57,071 bases of DNA from Streptomyces sp. 8K308 (GTDB lineage: Bacteria; Actinomycetota; Actinomycetes; Streptomycetales; Streptomycetaceae). Numbering within the stretch: position 1 is the stretch's first letter; each line of letters begins with the position of its first letter. The stretch is from contig NZ_SMKC01000009.1 of NCBI RefSeq assembly GCF_004348315.1, positions 1-57,071 on the forward strand, in the 5' to 3' direction. Shown here in pieces: positions 19,504 through 28,197 of this stretch. The notes below the pieces were generated by a model. The model did not search any database. It was not told the DNA's origin and saw only the letters and a list, made by a program, of their open reading frames with translations. Both the position numbers and the translations under genes were made by a program.

Positions 19504-20670
19504 CTAGCCGACCGGCTCGGCCGCCCGCAGGGCCCGCGTCGCGGTGAGCGCCGCACCCGCCAGGGCCAGGGCCAGCAGCGCGGCGCTCACCCAGGGAGCG
19601 GACCGGTAGCCGTGGCCGGCGTCGATGGCGAGGCCGCCGGCCCAGGGGCCAAGCGCCGCGCCCACGTTGAGCGCCGCCGTGGCGAAGCCGCCGCCGAGGC
19701 GGGGCGCCTCGGTCGCCGCGTAGAGGGCGCGCGCGATCAGCGTGGAGCCCACGGCGAACGACAGCGTGCCCTGCACCAGGGCCAGCGGCACGACGGCCAG
19801 CGGCGTGCCGGCGGCCAGCGCCAGCGCCGTCCAGCCGGCGAGCAGCGCGAGGCCGCCGCCGACCAGCAGCGGCGTCGGCCGCGCGTCGGCGACCCGGCCG
19901 CTGAGCGTCACGCCGAGGAACGAGCCGACGCCGAACAGCGCGAGCAGCGCCGGCACCCAGCCGTCGCCGAGCCCCGTGACCTCGGTGGCCAGCGGCGCGA
20001 GATAGGTGAAGGTGCAGAAGGTCGCGCCGTTGACCAGCGCACCGAGCACCAGCAGGAGCAGCAGGCGCGGCCGACGCAGCGCGCGCAGCTCGCCGCGCGC
20101 GCCCCCGGCCCCCGCCGGGTCGGCCGCGCCGCCCGGCACGGACCGCACGATGGCCACCACCGCCGGCACCGAGATCAGCGCCACGGCCCAGAACGCCGCG
20201 CGCCAGCCCCAGAGTTGGCCGAGCAGCGCGCCGCCAGGCACCCCGGCGACGCAGGCCAGGGTGACGCCGCCGAGCAGAACCGAGGTGGCGCGGCCCTTGG
20301 CGTCGGCCGCCACCAGCGCGGTGGCGGCGGCCAGGGCCACGGCCAGGAAGCCGGCGTTGGCGAGGGCGGCCACCACGCGGGTGGCGAGCAGCACCGGATA
20401 GCTGGTGGTCACGGCGCCCACGACGTGCACCAGCAGGAAGACGACCAGGAAGGCCAGCAGCGCGAGCCGGCGCGGCCAGCGCATCGCGAGGACCGCCATC
20501 AACGGCGCGCCCACGATCATCCCGACCGCGAAGGCCGAGGTCAGCGCACCGGCGGCGCCGACCGAGACCCCGAGGTCGGCGGCGATGTCCGGCACCAGGC
20601 CGGCCAACATGAACTCGGAGGTGCCCTGGGCGAAGATCGCCAGGGCGAGTACGTACAGCACGAAAGGCAC
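19504..20670 (-). CDS. MFS drug exporter, Cmx/CmrA chloramphenicol-efflux type
   Basis: Twelve-helix major-facilitator antiporter, 388 aa from GTG 20670. The N-terminus FAQGTSEFMLAGLVPDIA, followed by the helix-2/3 block AVGMIVGAPLMAVLAMRWPRR, strongly resembles the proton-driven chloramphenicol exporters of Streptomyces (CmlR group). Motif C in helix 5 is represented by GVPGGALLGQLWGWRAAF. The real substrate may be another drug or metabolite. The ribosome site before GTG is weak. A possible leader peptide with hairpin lies 117-180 bases upstream, and the gene is divergent from the AfsR-like regulator. Confidence 0.88.
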   Translation of the reverse strand: MPFVLYVLALAIFAQGTSEFMLAGLVPDIAADLGVSVGAAGALTSAFAVGMIVGAPLMAVLAMRWPRRLALLAFLVVFLLVHVVGAVTTSYPVLLATRVVAALANAGFLAVALAAATALVAADAKGRATSVLLGGVTLACVAGVPGGALLGQLWGWRAAFWAVALISVPAVVAIVRSVPGGAADPAGAGGARGELRALRRPRLLLLLVLGALVNGATFCTFTYLAPLATEVTGLGDGWVPALLALFGVGSFLGVTLSGRVADARPTPLLVGGGLALLAGWTALALAAGTPLAVVPLALVQGTLSFAVGSTLIARALYAATEAPRLGGGFATAALNVGAALGPWAGGLAIDAGHGYRSAPWVSAALLALALAGAALTATRALRAAEPVG

Positions 20671-20786
20671 AGCGGAACCCCACAGCCACGGACAAGGAGC
20701 GGATGACGTCGAACGGTCACGCCGGCGTGCGGAGGGGATCAGGGCGCGCGACGCCCCTCGAAGGGGGCGGAGTGGAGAGCGCGGAC

Positions 20787-20807
20787 AGCCACCGGACGCC
20801 GGTGGCT
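20787..20807 (-). promoter_or_regulatory. Hairpin in exporter leader
   Basis: AGCCACCGG (20787-20795) pairs perfectly with CCGGTGGCT (20799-20807) around a three-base loop. No gene ends here, since the flanking genes are divergent, so a termination role for an upstream gene is excluded; attenuation of the exporter transcript is the most sensible idea. Confidence 0.45.
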
Positions 20808-20850
20808 AGGCTCTGTCGGACTCGGGGGCGGCGGGCTCAGGGCTGCGCAT
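20806..20850 (-). CDS. Possible 14-residue leader peptide of the exporter
   Basis: An ATG at 20850 opens a 14-codon frame (MRSPEPAAPESDRA) that stops with TAG at 20806. The stop codon overlaps the outer edge of a perfect hairpin at 20787-20807. The layout of a short translated leader plus hairpin ahead of a drug-efflux gene is typical of ribosome-mediated induction. There is no strong ribosome site, so this could be coincidence. Confidence 0.3.
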   Translation of the reverse strand: MRSPEPAAPESDRA

Positions 20851-20894
20851 GATCGCCGACTGTAGGGAGCGCGGCGACCGCCTGTCCAGTCGTT

Positions 20895-20918
20895 TTCCTT
20901 CGGCCGGTTCCTTCGGCC
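20895..20918 (+). repeat. Direct repeat upstream of AfsR-like gene
   Basis: TTCCTTCGGCC occurs at 20895-20905 and again at 20908-20918, period 13, ending 18 bases before the GTG start of the regulator. Short direct repeats are the usual binding pattern for SARP-type winged-helix domains, so autoregulation is possible. Confidence 0.45.
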
Positions 20919-20936
20919 AGTGAGAGACTGACCGAC

Positions 20937-23900
20937 GTGCACATCCGCATCCTCGGGCCGCTTCAGGTCACTTCGGCGCAGGGCGAGGCCGTCGGCGTCG
21001 GCGGCGCGCGGCTGCGGGCGTTGCTGATCAGGCTGGCGCTGGACGCCGGGGCGCGGGTGAGCGGCGAGGCGCTGGCCGACGCGCTGTGGGGAGACCGGGG
21101 GGACGCGGCGCCCGGCGACCAGGCCAACGCGCTGCAGTCCCTCGTTTCCCGGCTGCGCCGGGTGCTGCCCGAGCCGGGGCTCGTCGTCTCGGAGCCCGGC
21201 GGATACCGGCTCACCGTGGAGCCGGAGAGGGTGGACGCGGCCAGGTTCGAGCGGCTTGCCGACGCGGGCCGGCGCGCGCTCGGCCGTGGCGAGTCGGCCG
21301 CGGCGGTCGGGGCACTGCGCGAGGCGCTGGCGCTGTGGCGGGGGCCCGCGCTGGCCGACGCGGGGGACGCGCCCTACGCGGCGGCGGCCGCTGCCCGGCT
21401 CGCCGAGCTGCGCGACGCCGCCGTCGAGGACCTGGCCGAGGCCGAGTTGACCGCCGGGCGGCCGGGGGCCGTGCTGGCCGACCTCGAGGCGCTGGTCGCC
21501 GAGCACCCGCTGCGGGAGCGGCCGCGGGCGCTGCTGATGCGGGCCCGCTACGCGGCCGGCCGGCAGGCCGAGGCGTTGGCCGGCTACGAGGAGTACCGGG
21601 CGCTGCTGGCCGAGGAGTTGGGCACCGACCCGGCGCCCGAACTGCGCGAGCTGCACCTGTCGGTGCTGCGCGCCGATCCGGCGCTCGCGCCGGAGCCCCG
21701 GCCGCCGGCCGGGAACCTGCGGGCCGCCCTCACCAGCTTCGTCGGCCGGGAGGAGGAGCTGCGTCTGGTCGGCAAGCGGCTCGCCGAGGCCAGGCTCGTG
21801 ACGCTGGTCGGCCCCGGCGGCGCCGGCAAGACGCGGCTGGCCACCACGGCGGCGGCCGAGCAGGCGAGCGACTTCCCCGGCGGCGTCTGGCTGGTCGAGC
21901 TGGCCTCGGTCGGCAAGCCGGACGACGTGCCAAGGGCCGCGCTCGACGCGCTGGGCGGGCACGCGCAGGGCATCCTCGAACGCCGCCCGCCGGCCACCCC
22001 GCGGGACGCGCTCGACCTGCTCGTCGACGCGCTGTCCGGCGCCCGGGCGCTGCTGGTGCTCGACAACTGCGAACACCTGGTGGACGCGGCGGCCCGGCTC
22101 GCCGACCAGCTGCTCGGCCGCTGCCCCGAGCTGCGGGTGCTCGCCACCAGCCGGGAGCCGCTCGGCGTCTTCGGCGAGGCGCTGTCCCCCGTGCCGCCGC
22201 TGCGGCTGCCGCCGCCGGGCGCGCGGGCCGCCGAGGCCGCGGCCTCCCCCGCCGTGCGGCTGCTGGCGGACCGGGCCGCCGCCGTGCGGCCCGGCTTCGC
22301 GGTGCACGACGGCAACGTCGCGGCGGTGCGTGAGATCTGCCGCCGGCTCGACGGGCTGCCGCTGGCCATCGAGCTGGCCGCGGCCCGGCTGCGCGCCCTC
22401 GACCCGGAGCACCTGGCGTCCCGCCTCGACGACCGGTTCCGGCTGCTGACCGGCGGCAGCCGCACCGCGCTACCCCGCCACCAGACGCTGCGCGCCGTCG
22501 TCGCCTGGAGCTGGGAGCTGCTGCCGGAGGCGGAGCGGCGGCTCGCCGAGCGGCTGGCCGTGTTCGCCGGCGGGGTCACGGCGGAGAGCGCCGAGGGGGT
22601 CTGCGGGCTGCCGGCCGGCGAGGCGCTGGAGGCGCTGACCTCGCTCGCCGACAAGTCGCTGCTCCAACTCGCGGAAGGGGGCGGAGAGTCGGGTCCCAGG
22701 TTCCGGATGTTGGAGACCTTGCGCGAGTTCGGCGGCGAACGTCTTGCCGCGGCCGGGCTGACCCGCGAGATGCGGGACGCGCACGCCGCGTACTTCCTGC
22801 GGCTGGCCGAGACCGCCGAGCCGCACCTGCGCGGGCCGGCCCAACTCATCTGGCTGGCCACGCTGAACGTCGAGCGGGACAACCTGCTGGCCGCCCTGCA
22901 CCACGCGGTGGCCGTGCGGGACGCGGACACCGCCGTCCGTCTCGTCGCGGCGCTCGGCCTGTACTGGACGATGCGCGGCCACCACGCGGAGGCCGCCCAC
23001 TGGTTGCGGCTCGCGCTCGCCGTACCGGGCGAGTCCCCGTGGGTGGCACGCACCGTGGCCCGCGGCCTGTTCGTGCTCAACGCCGGGGCGACCGGTCGCC
23101 CGAACGAGGCCCGGCCGGAGGCCGAGCGGCTGCGCGCCGAGCTGGCGCGCCCCGACGTGGACGCGGGGTTGCTGCCCCTGATCGGGGCGTTGCAGCCGGC
23201 ACTCGCGATGTTCGACGACCGCACCGTGGACGGGCTACGGCTCTCCGCGGCGGCGCTCGACCACCCGGACCCGTGGACCCGGGCGATGCTGCGGCTGCTG
23301 CGGGCCGCGATCCGGGAGAACGACGGCGATCCCGGCGGAGTCTGGGAGGAGTTGGGTCCTGCGGTGGCCGGTTTCCGGGAGGCCGGGGACCGCTGGGGAC
23401 TCGGGATGGCGCTGACCACGCTGGGCGAGCTGCGCCGCCAGCGCGGCGAACTGGACGAGGCGCGCGCCGCGTTGACCGAGGCGCTGCGGCTGATGAGCGA
23501 GCTGCGCGCCGAGTCCGACATCCACCAGCTGCGTGCGCTGCTGGCCGTCGTCCGGGCCGAGCAGGGCGAACTCGACAGCGTCCGCCAGGAGTTGATGGCG
23601 CTCGCCGAGGAGGCGGACCGGCGCGGCGCCGGCTACCGGGTGGGGCACCTGCGGCTCGCCCTCGGCGATCTGGCCCGTCGGGCGGGCGACACTGCCGAGG
23701 CCAGGAAGCACTTCGAGACAGCGATGCGGCACGTCAACCGCCGCACCTTCGTCCAGCCCCAGCTGAGCGCGCTGGTGCGGGCCGGCCTGGCCATGGTCGC
23801 CATGGCCGAGAACGACCCGGGCGCCGCCGGCGCCCTCCTCCGCCCGGCACTTGAGGAGGCGATCACGGCCTGGGACATGCCGGTGGCGGCCAGGGTCGGT

Positions 23901-24251
23901 GTCGCCGTGGCCCGGCTGTGCGAGGAGCGGGGCGAACCCGCCCTGGCCGCTGAGACGTTGGGCGCGGCGGAGGCGCTGCGCGGCATGCCAGAACTGGGCA
24001 GCCGGGACGCCACCACGCTCGCCGTCCGCCTGCCGGCCGCGCTCGGCGCCGAGTCGTACGCCGCCGCGCTCGGACGGGGCAGGGGCCTCGACCGCGACGC
24101 CGCCATCAACGTGCTGCGCGCCGCGGCGGCGGGGCGGGACGGCGAACTACGTCGTGCGGCGGTAGGCCCGGACGGCGAGCGGGAAGAACACCGCGAACAG
24201 GCCGGCCGACCACAGCAGGGTGCTGGTGACGGGGCCGGCGACCGGTCCTGA
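20937..24251 (+). CDS. AfsR/SARP-family regulator with BTAD, NB-ARC ATPase and TPR-like region
   Basis: Large transcriptional regulator, 1104 aa from GTG 20937. Order of domains: OmpR-like winged helix (about 1-95; RILGPLQV, ADALWGD, VVSEPGGYRL), bacterial transcriptional activation domain (about 100-245; DAARFERLAD, EEYRALLAEELGTDP), then a P-loop ATPase with Walker A GPGGAGKTRLA (about residue 290), Walker B LLVLDNCEHLVD, RVLATSREPL and GLPLAIELAAARL, and a long alpha-helical TPR-like part to the end. This is the standard layout of AfsR-like regulators of secondary metabolism. Its last 105 bases overlap the convergent permease gene; the final 35 or so residues (hydrophilic, Arg/Gly/Gln-rich) look like shadow coding. 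Confidence 0.9.
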   Translation: MHIRILGPLQVTSAQGEAVGVGGARLRALLIRLALDAGARVSGEALADALWGDRGDAAPGDQANALQSLVSRLRRVLPEPGLVVSEPGGYRLTVEPERVDAARFERLADAGRRALGRGESAAAVGALREALALWRGPALADAGDAPYAAAAAARLAELRDAAVEDLAEAELTAGRPGAVLADLEALVAEHPLRERPRALLMRARYAAGRQAEALAGYEEYRALLAEELGTDPAPELRELHLSVLRADPALAPEPRPPAGNLRAALTSFVGREEELRLVGKRLAEARLVTLVGPGGAGKTRLATTAAAEQASDFPGGVWLVELASVGKPDDVPRAALDALGGHAQGILERRPPATPRDALDLLVDALSGARALLVLDNCEHLVDAAARLADQLLGRCPELRVLATSREPLGVFGEALSPVPPLRLPPPGARAAEAAASPAVRLLADRAAAVRPGFAVHDGNVAAVREICRRLDGLPLAIELAAARLRALDPEHLASRLDDRFRLLTGGSRTALPRHQTLRAVVAWSWELLPEAERRLAERLAVFAGGVTAESAEGVCGLPAGEALEALTSLADKSLLQLAEGGGESGPRFRMLETLREFGGERLAAAGLTREMRDAHAAYFLRLAETAEPHLRGPAQLIWLATLNVERDNLLAALHHAVAVRDADTAVRLVAALGLYWTMRGHHAEAAHWLRLALAVPGESPWVARTVARGLFVLNAGATGRPNEARPEAERLRAELARPDVDAGLLPLIGALQPALAMFDDRTVDGLRLSAAALDHPDPWTRAMLRLLRAAIRENDGDPGGVWEELGPAVAGFREAGDRWGLGMALTTLGELRRQRGELDEARAALTEALRLMSELRAESDIHQLRALLAVVRAEQGELDSVRQELMALAEEADRRGAGYRVGHLRLALGDLARRAGDTAEARKHFETAMRHVNRRTFVQPQLSALVRAGLAMVAMAENDPGAAGALLRPALEEAITAWDMPVAARVGVAVARLCEERGEPALAAETLGAAEALRGMPELGSRDATTLAVRLPAALGAESYAAALGRGRGLDRDAAINVLRAAAAGRDGELRRAAVGPDGEREEHREQAGRPQQGAGDGAGDRS

Positions 24252-24908
24252 CGTCAGCAGTCCGCGGGCCGCCTCCATCACGTCCGTCACCGGGTTGACC
24301 TTGACCCACCACTGGAGCCAGCCGGGCAGGGTCTCGGTGGGCGTGATCATGTTGGTGCCGAAGGTGAGCGGGAACATGGCGAGGAACATGATCCCCTGCA
24401 CGCTGCCCGGCTCCCTCGCGGTCACCCCGAGCAGCACCGAGACCCAGATCAGCGAGAACGCGAACACCATCACCAGCAGGCAGCCCGCGAGTGCGGACAG
24501 CGGGTCAGTGCCGATCCGGAAGCCGAGCGCGTAGCCGAAGCCGAGCAGCACCACGACGCAGACCACGAACCTGACCATGTCGCCGAGCACCGCGCCCAAC
24601 AGCGGCGCCGAGCGCGCGATGGGCAGGCTGCGGAAGCGGTCGAAGACGCCCTTCTTGATGTCCGCGTTGAGGTTGACCCCGGTGGGCACCGAGGCGAAGA
24701 CCACCGTCTGCACCATGATCGCGGGCAGCAGGAACGTCAGGTACTCACTGGTCGACCCGGAGACGGCGCCACCCAGCAGGTACACGAACATCACGACGAA
24801 GATGATCGGCTGCATCGTCACGTCGACCAGCTGCTCGGGGGTGCGGAGCATCTTGACCAGGCTGCGCCGGCCCAGGGTCAGGCTGTGCGAGAGGAGGCGG
24901 GTGCTCAT
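24147..24908 (-). CDS. ABC-2 type exporter permease (DrrB-like)
   Basis: Six-helix membrane subunit (253 aa) of a drug or lipid exporter, partner of the ATPase encoded just before it. Starts at ATG 24908, overlapping the ATPase stop by four bases (ATGA). Family features: TPEQLVDVTMQPIIFVVMFVYLLGG, GVFDRFRSLPIARSAPLLG and the FPLTFGTNMITPTETLP loop typical of daunorubicin-resistance-type permeases. Its 3' end overlaps the AfsR-like gene by 105 bases in antisense. Confidence 0.9.
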   Translation of the reverse strand: MSTRLLSHSLTLGRRSLVKMLRTPEQLVDVTMQPIIFVVMFVYLLGGAVSGSTSEYLTFLLPAIMVQTVVFASVPTGVNLNADIKKGVFDRFRSLPIARSAPLLGAVLGDMVRFVVCVVVLLGFGYALGFRIGTDPLSALAGCLLVMVFAFSLIWVSVLLGVTAREPGSVQGIMFLAMFPLTFGTNMITPTETLPGWLQWWVKVNPVTDVMEAARGLLTSGPVAGPVTSTLLWSAGLFAVFFPLAVRAYRRTT

Positions 24909-25900
24909 GCGACCACCTCCTTCGAGGCCTTCGAGTCCATCGCGGCCTTCGCGGCCTGGCGGCCGGCGCCGGGCCGGTCGCCGGTGAGGGCGTGGAAGAC
25001 CTCGTCCAGGCTGGGCAGCCGCAGCGACAGCTCGGTGACGACGATGCCGCGCTCGGCGAGCCCGGCCACCAGGGGCCGCAACGTGGCGTCGCCGTCGACC
25101 GGGACGCTGAGCACCCCCCGGCCAGGCGAGTCGGGGCGCTGCCCCGCGATCCGTTCGAGCAGCTCGGCCACCTCCGGCAGCCGGTCCTCGTCGAGCGGCC
25201 GCACCTGGAGGGTCTGGTCGCCGACCACGGCCTTGAGCTCGTGCGGGGTGCCGTGCGCGATGACCGCGCCCCGGTCGATCACGGCGATCTCGTCCGCGAG
25301 CGCGTCGGCCTCCTCCAGGTACTGGGTGGTCAGCAGCACCGTGGCGCCCTCTGCCACCTGCTCCCGCACCAGCCCCCAGACGTCGTCCCGTTTGGCCGGG
25401 TCGAGCCCGGTGGTGGGCTCGTCCAGGTACACCACCTCGGGCCTGGCCACCAGGCTGGCGGCCAGGTCGAGGCGGCGGCGCATGCCGCCCGAGTAGGTGC
25501 CGGCGCGGCGCCCGGCCGCGTCGGCGAGGTCGAACCGGTCCAGCAGCTCGGCCGCCCTCGTCCTGGCCTCGGCCCGGGACAGGTCGAGCAGCCGCCCGAT
25601 CATCACCAGGTTCTCGGTGCCGGTCAGGTCCTCGTCCACCGACGCGTACTGGCCGGTGAGACCGATCCGCCGACGCACCTCCTCGGCCTGCCGCACCACG
25701 TCGAACCCGGCCACCTCCGCCCGGCCCGCGTCGGGCCGCAGCAGCGTCGCCAGGATCCGCACCGCGGTCGTCTTGCCCGCGCCGTTGGGGCCGAGCACCC
25801 CGAGCACGGTGCCCGGCCTGGCGGCCAGGTCCACCCCGTTCAGCGCGGTGGTGTCGCCGAAGCGCTTGACCAGGCCCTGGGCCTGGAAGGCGTAGCGCAT
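24905..25900 (-). CDS. ABC exporter ATPase (DrrA-like)
   Basis: ATPase subunit of the exporter, 331 aa. Start ATG 25900 has AGGAG five bases upstream; an in-frame upstream GTG adds only five residues. Walker A LGPNGAGKTTAVR, Q-loop GLTGQYASVDEDLTGTEN, signature TYSGGMRRRLDLA, Walker B VVYLDEPTTGLDP and the switch TTQYLEEADALAD define the DrrA subfamily, together with the C-terminal regulatory domain (PSLDEVFHALTG). Translationally coupled to the permease. The adjacent AfsR-like regulator and an inverted-repeat site upstream suggest regulated expression. Likely self-resistance or metabolite export; substrate unknown. Confidence 0.92.
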   Translation of the reverse strand: MRYAFQAQGLVKRFGDTTALNGVDLAARPGTVLGVLGPNGAGKTTAVRILATLLRPDAGRAEVAGFDVVRQAEEVRRRIGLTGQYASVDEDLTGTENLVMIGRLLDLSRAEARTRAAELLDRFDLADAAGRRAGTYSGGMRRRLDLAASLVARPEVVYLDEPTTGLDPAKRDDVWGLVREQVAEGATVLLTTQYLEEADALADEIAVIDRGAVIAHGTPHELKAVVGDQTLQVRPLDEDRLPEVAELLERIAGQRPDSPGRGVLSVPVDGDATLRPLVAGLAERGIVVTELSLRLPSLDEVFHALTGDRPGAGRQAAKAAMDSKASKEVVA

Positions 25901-25956
25901 GGGGACTCCTCTCACGTCGTCTCGTCGTTCACTGACGACGCCAGGCTCCCGGGGCG

Positions 25957-26008
25957 CCCTGTCAGCCGGCGCACAGCGGGCTGACAGGGACCGGCTCGGT
26001 CTGACAGG
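25957..26008. promoter_or_regulatory. CTGACAGG inverted/direct repeat cluster upstream of exporter
   Basis: CCCTGTCAGCC (25957-25967) and GGCTGACAGGG (25979-25989) are perfect 11-base inverted arms; a third copy CTGACAGG follows at 26001-26008. The cluster lies 57-108 bases upstream of the ATPase start and just after the broken hydrolase gene. The third copy is more readily explained by an operator than by a terminator. Confidence 0.6.
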
Positions 26009-26022
26009 TCACGGGCGACACG

Positions 26023-26840
26023 TCATGGGCGGCAGGTCACGTCGCGCGCCGGCAGCCTGCCGCTGGCCAGGTAGGCGTTGGCCCGCCCGTCCACGCAGGC
26101 GTCGCCGTACTCGCCGAACAGGCCGTGCTGGGCGGCGCCCTCCACGGTGACCAGCCGGGACGAGGGCCACTCGGCACGCACCCGCACGGTCCCCTCGTAC
26201 ACCGTGCGCGGGTCGCCGGTGGCGGCCACGAGCAGCGCCGGCACGTCGCCGGGCAGCGCGGTCGGCGCCTCGGCCGGGCGGCCCCAGAACTCGCAGGGGT
26301 TGACGTTGCTCGCCAGCGGACCGGCGAACGGATGGGCCGCCCGGGTCGCCTCGATGTCCCGCCAGTACGAGCCGACCCCGCGCCGCTCCGCGACGTCCCC
26401 GCAGAGGATCGCCATCTGCACGCTCGCCTGCGGCGAGCCGGCCCCGGTGGTGAGCCACGCCAGCTCCTCGGCCAGTTCGGGGGTGGGCTCGACCCGCTCC
26501 CCTTCGGCGGCACGCGCCAGCACGGCGGCCGACTCGGCGAGCGCGGCCCGCCGCGCGTCGAGGTCGCTGCCGAGGCCGCCGAAGAAGACGAGGCAGCAGG
26601 TGCGCGTCGAGGCGGAACCCCCGGATGCGCAGCGGCTCCTCGGCCGCGGCGTCGTGGACGCGGTCCACGGTGGCGAGCACCGCCTCCCGGCTGGCGCCGA
26701 GCCCTTAGGTGGCGTGCCGCTCGGCGGCCCACGCGGCCCAGCCGCGCAACGCGCTCTCGTTGGCGGCCTCGGCGCCCTGGAGCAACGTCTGCCGGTAGCG
26801 GTCGGGCCGGACGTCGGGCCGGCCCGGAGGGCCGCCGGCG
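26023..26840 (-). pseudogene. Remnant of TAP-like alpha/beta hydrolase (secreted tripeptidyl-aminopeptidase type)
   Basis: Only the C-terminal half of an alpha/beta hydrolase with TAP-like C-terminal domain is left. Recognisable pieces in order on the minus strand: RPDRYRQTLLQGAE with ALRGWAAWAAERHAT, an in-frame TAA at 26705-26707 where tyrosine is expected, then GLGASREAVLATVDRVHDAA and FRLDAHLLP, a frame change near 26575-26595, then FFGGLGSDLDARRAAL through WLTTGAGSPQASVQMAILCGD, NPCEFWG and VEGAAQHGLFGEYGDACVDG to the stop at 26023. The nucleophile-containing N-terminal half is absent between here and pfkA. At least three lesions (5' truncation, nonsense, frameshift) make function impossible. 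The upstream limit is approximate. Confidence 0.8.
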
Positions 26841-26910
26841 CCGGCGGCCCGGTGGCGCCCCTGCTGTCGAAGCCCGTTCGGCCAGGAAACCGCCGGCCAA
26901 GCCCGTGCGG

Positions 26911-27936
26911 TCAGAACACCGCCTCGGTCTCGTCCATCCGGTCCTGCGGGACCCGCTTCAGTTCCATCGTCGCGTTGGCCAGCGGGGTCATCACGATCTC
27001 GGTGCCGCGCAGCGCCGTCATCATGCCGAACTCGCCGCGGTGCGCGGCCTCGACCGCGTGCCAGCCGAAGCGCGTGGCCAGGACACGGTCGTACGCGGTG
27101 GGCGTGCCGCCGCGCTGGACGTGGCCGAGGATGACCGGGCGGGCCTCCGTGCCGAGCCGGTTCTCCAACTCGGCGGCCAGCCGGTTGCCGATGCCGGCGA
27201 ACCGCTCGTGGCCGTAGGGGTCGATCTCGCCGCGCTCGTACGGCATGGAGCCCTCGGCGGGGCGGGCGCCCTCGGCGACGCAGATCACCGCGAACTTCTT
27301 GCCGCGCGCGAACCGGTCCTCGACCATCTTGCACAGGTCGTCGACCTGGAACGGCCGCTCCGGGATGCAGATGCCGTGCGCGCCGCCGGCCATGCCGGCC
27401 TCCAGCGCGATCCAGCCGGCGTGTCGGCCCATGACCTCGACCACCATCACCCGCTGGTGCGACTCGGCGGTGGTCTTCAGCCGGTCGATCGCCTCGGTGG
27501 CCACGCCGACCGCCGTGTCGAAGCCGAAGGTGCGGTCGGTGGCCGAGATGTCGTTGTCGATGGTCTTGGGGACGCCCACCACCGGGATCCCGGCGTCCGC
27601 CAGCATCCGGGCGGCGGTCAGCGTGCCCTCGCCGCCGATCGGGATCAGCGCGTCGAGGCTGAGCTTGCGGCGGAACGCCTCCGCGTTGTCACAGGCCTCG
27701 CGCAGCCGCGCGCGCTCGAGCCGGCTGGAGCCGAGGATGGTGCCGCCACGGGCCAGGATGCCGCTGACCGAATCGATGTCGAGCTCCCGGTAGCGGCCCT
27801 CGAGGAGGCCCTTGAAGCCGTCCTCGAAGCCGATCACCGAGTCCCCGCGGTCCACCACGGCGCGATGCACGACCGACCTGATCACGGCGTTGAGGCCGGG
27901 GCAGTCACCGCCCGCGGTCAGTACTCCGATACGCAT
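26911..27936 (-). CDS. pfkA: 6-phosphofructokinase
   Basis: Glycolytic phosphorylation of fructose 6-phosphate to fructose 1,6-bisphosphate (EC 2.7.1.11). Start ATG 27936 (MRIGVLTAGGDCPGLN) gives 341 aa, the usual size of actinobacterial PfkA. Substrate motifs PKTIDNDI, MGRHAGWIAL, and LGHVQRGG are intact. The nucleotide site reads IGGEGTL, with Gly at the position that is Asp in pyrophosphate-dependent enzymes, favouring ATP, although the Lys in PKTIDND is shared with the PPi group; this mixed pattern is usual for Streptomyces enzymes. GGAGA lies about 11 bases upstream. Divergent from pta, facing the pta-ackA/pyk cluster. Confidence 0.95.
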   Translation of the reverse strand: MRIGVLTAGGDCPGLNAVIRSVVHRAVVDRGDSVIGFEDGFKGLLEGRYRELDIDSVSGILARGGTILGSSRLERARLREACDNAEAFRRKLSLDALIPIGGEGTLTAARMLADAGIPVVGVPKTIDNDISATDRTFGFDTAVGVATEAIDRLKTTAESHQRVMVVEVMGRHAGWIALEAGMAGGAHGICIPERPFQVDDLCKMVEDRFARGKKFAVICVAEGARPAEGSMPYERGEIDPYGHERFAGIGNRLAAELENRLGTEARPVILGHVQRGGTPTAYDRVLATRFGWHAVEAAHRGEFGMMTALRGTEIVMTPLANATMELKRVPQDRMDETEAVF

Positions 27937-28197
27937 GATGGTGCGTTCTCCTGCTCGGTTTGACATGGGTACGTGGCCCGACGGCATCGGGACGACTCGG
28001 GCAGCGCCAGGGGCGCAATACGGACGATGGGAATTCTTTCACGGGCCCGGAACCTCTCCTACCGTGCTCGCCTACCCGGCGCGCGCCCTCTCCCCACCCC
28101 CGGGTACGGTCGGGATGAAGGCCCACGCGGGCATGCTGCCCGCACCTTGAGCGACGGCGCCAGAGGGGGACCATACAAAGCGACAGGGACGGGTGCT
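27937..28197. promoter_or_regulatory. Divergent promoter region pfkA / pta
   Basis: This 261-base gap contains no gene. A TTGACA at 27960-27965 (plus strand) is the only good -35-like hexamer I see; no matching -10 was found at normal distance. No long inverted repeat is evident. Confidence 0.4.

Noticed and set aside
19504..20670. Exporter as a proven chloramphenicol resistance gene
   Set aside because: Family resemblance is good but drug specificity cannot be read from sequence, so no resistance gene symbol was given.
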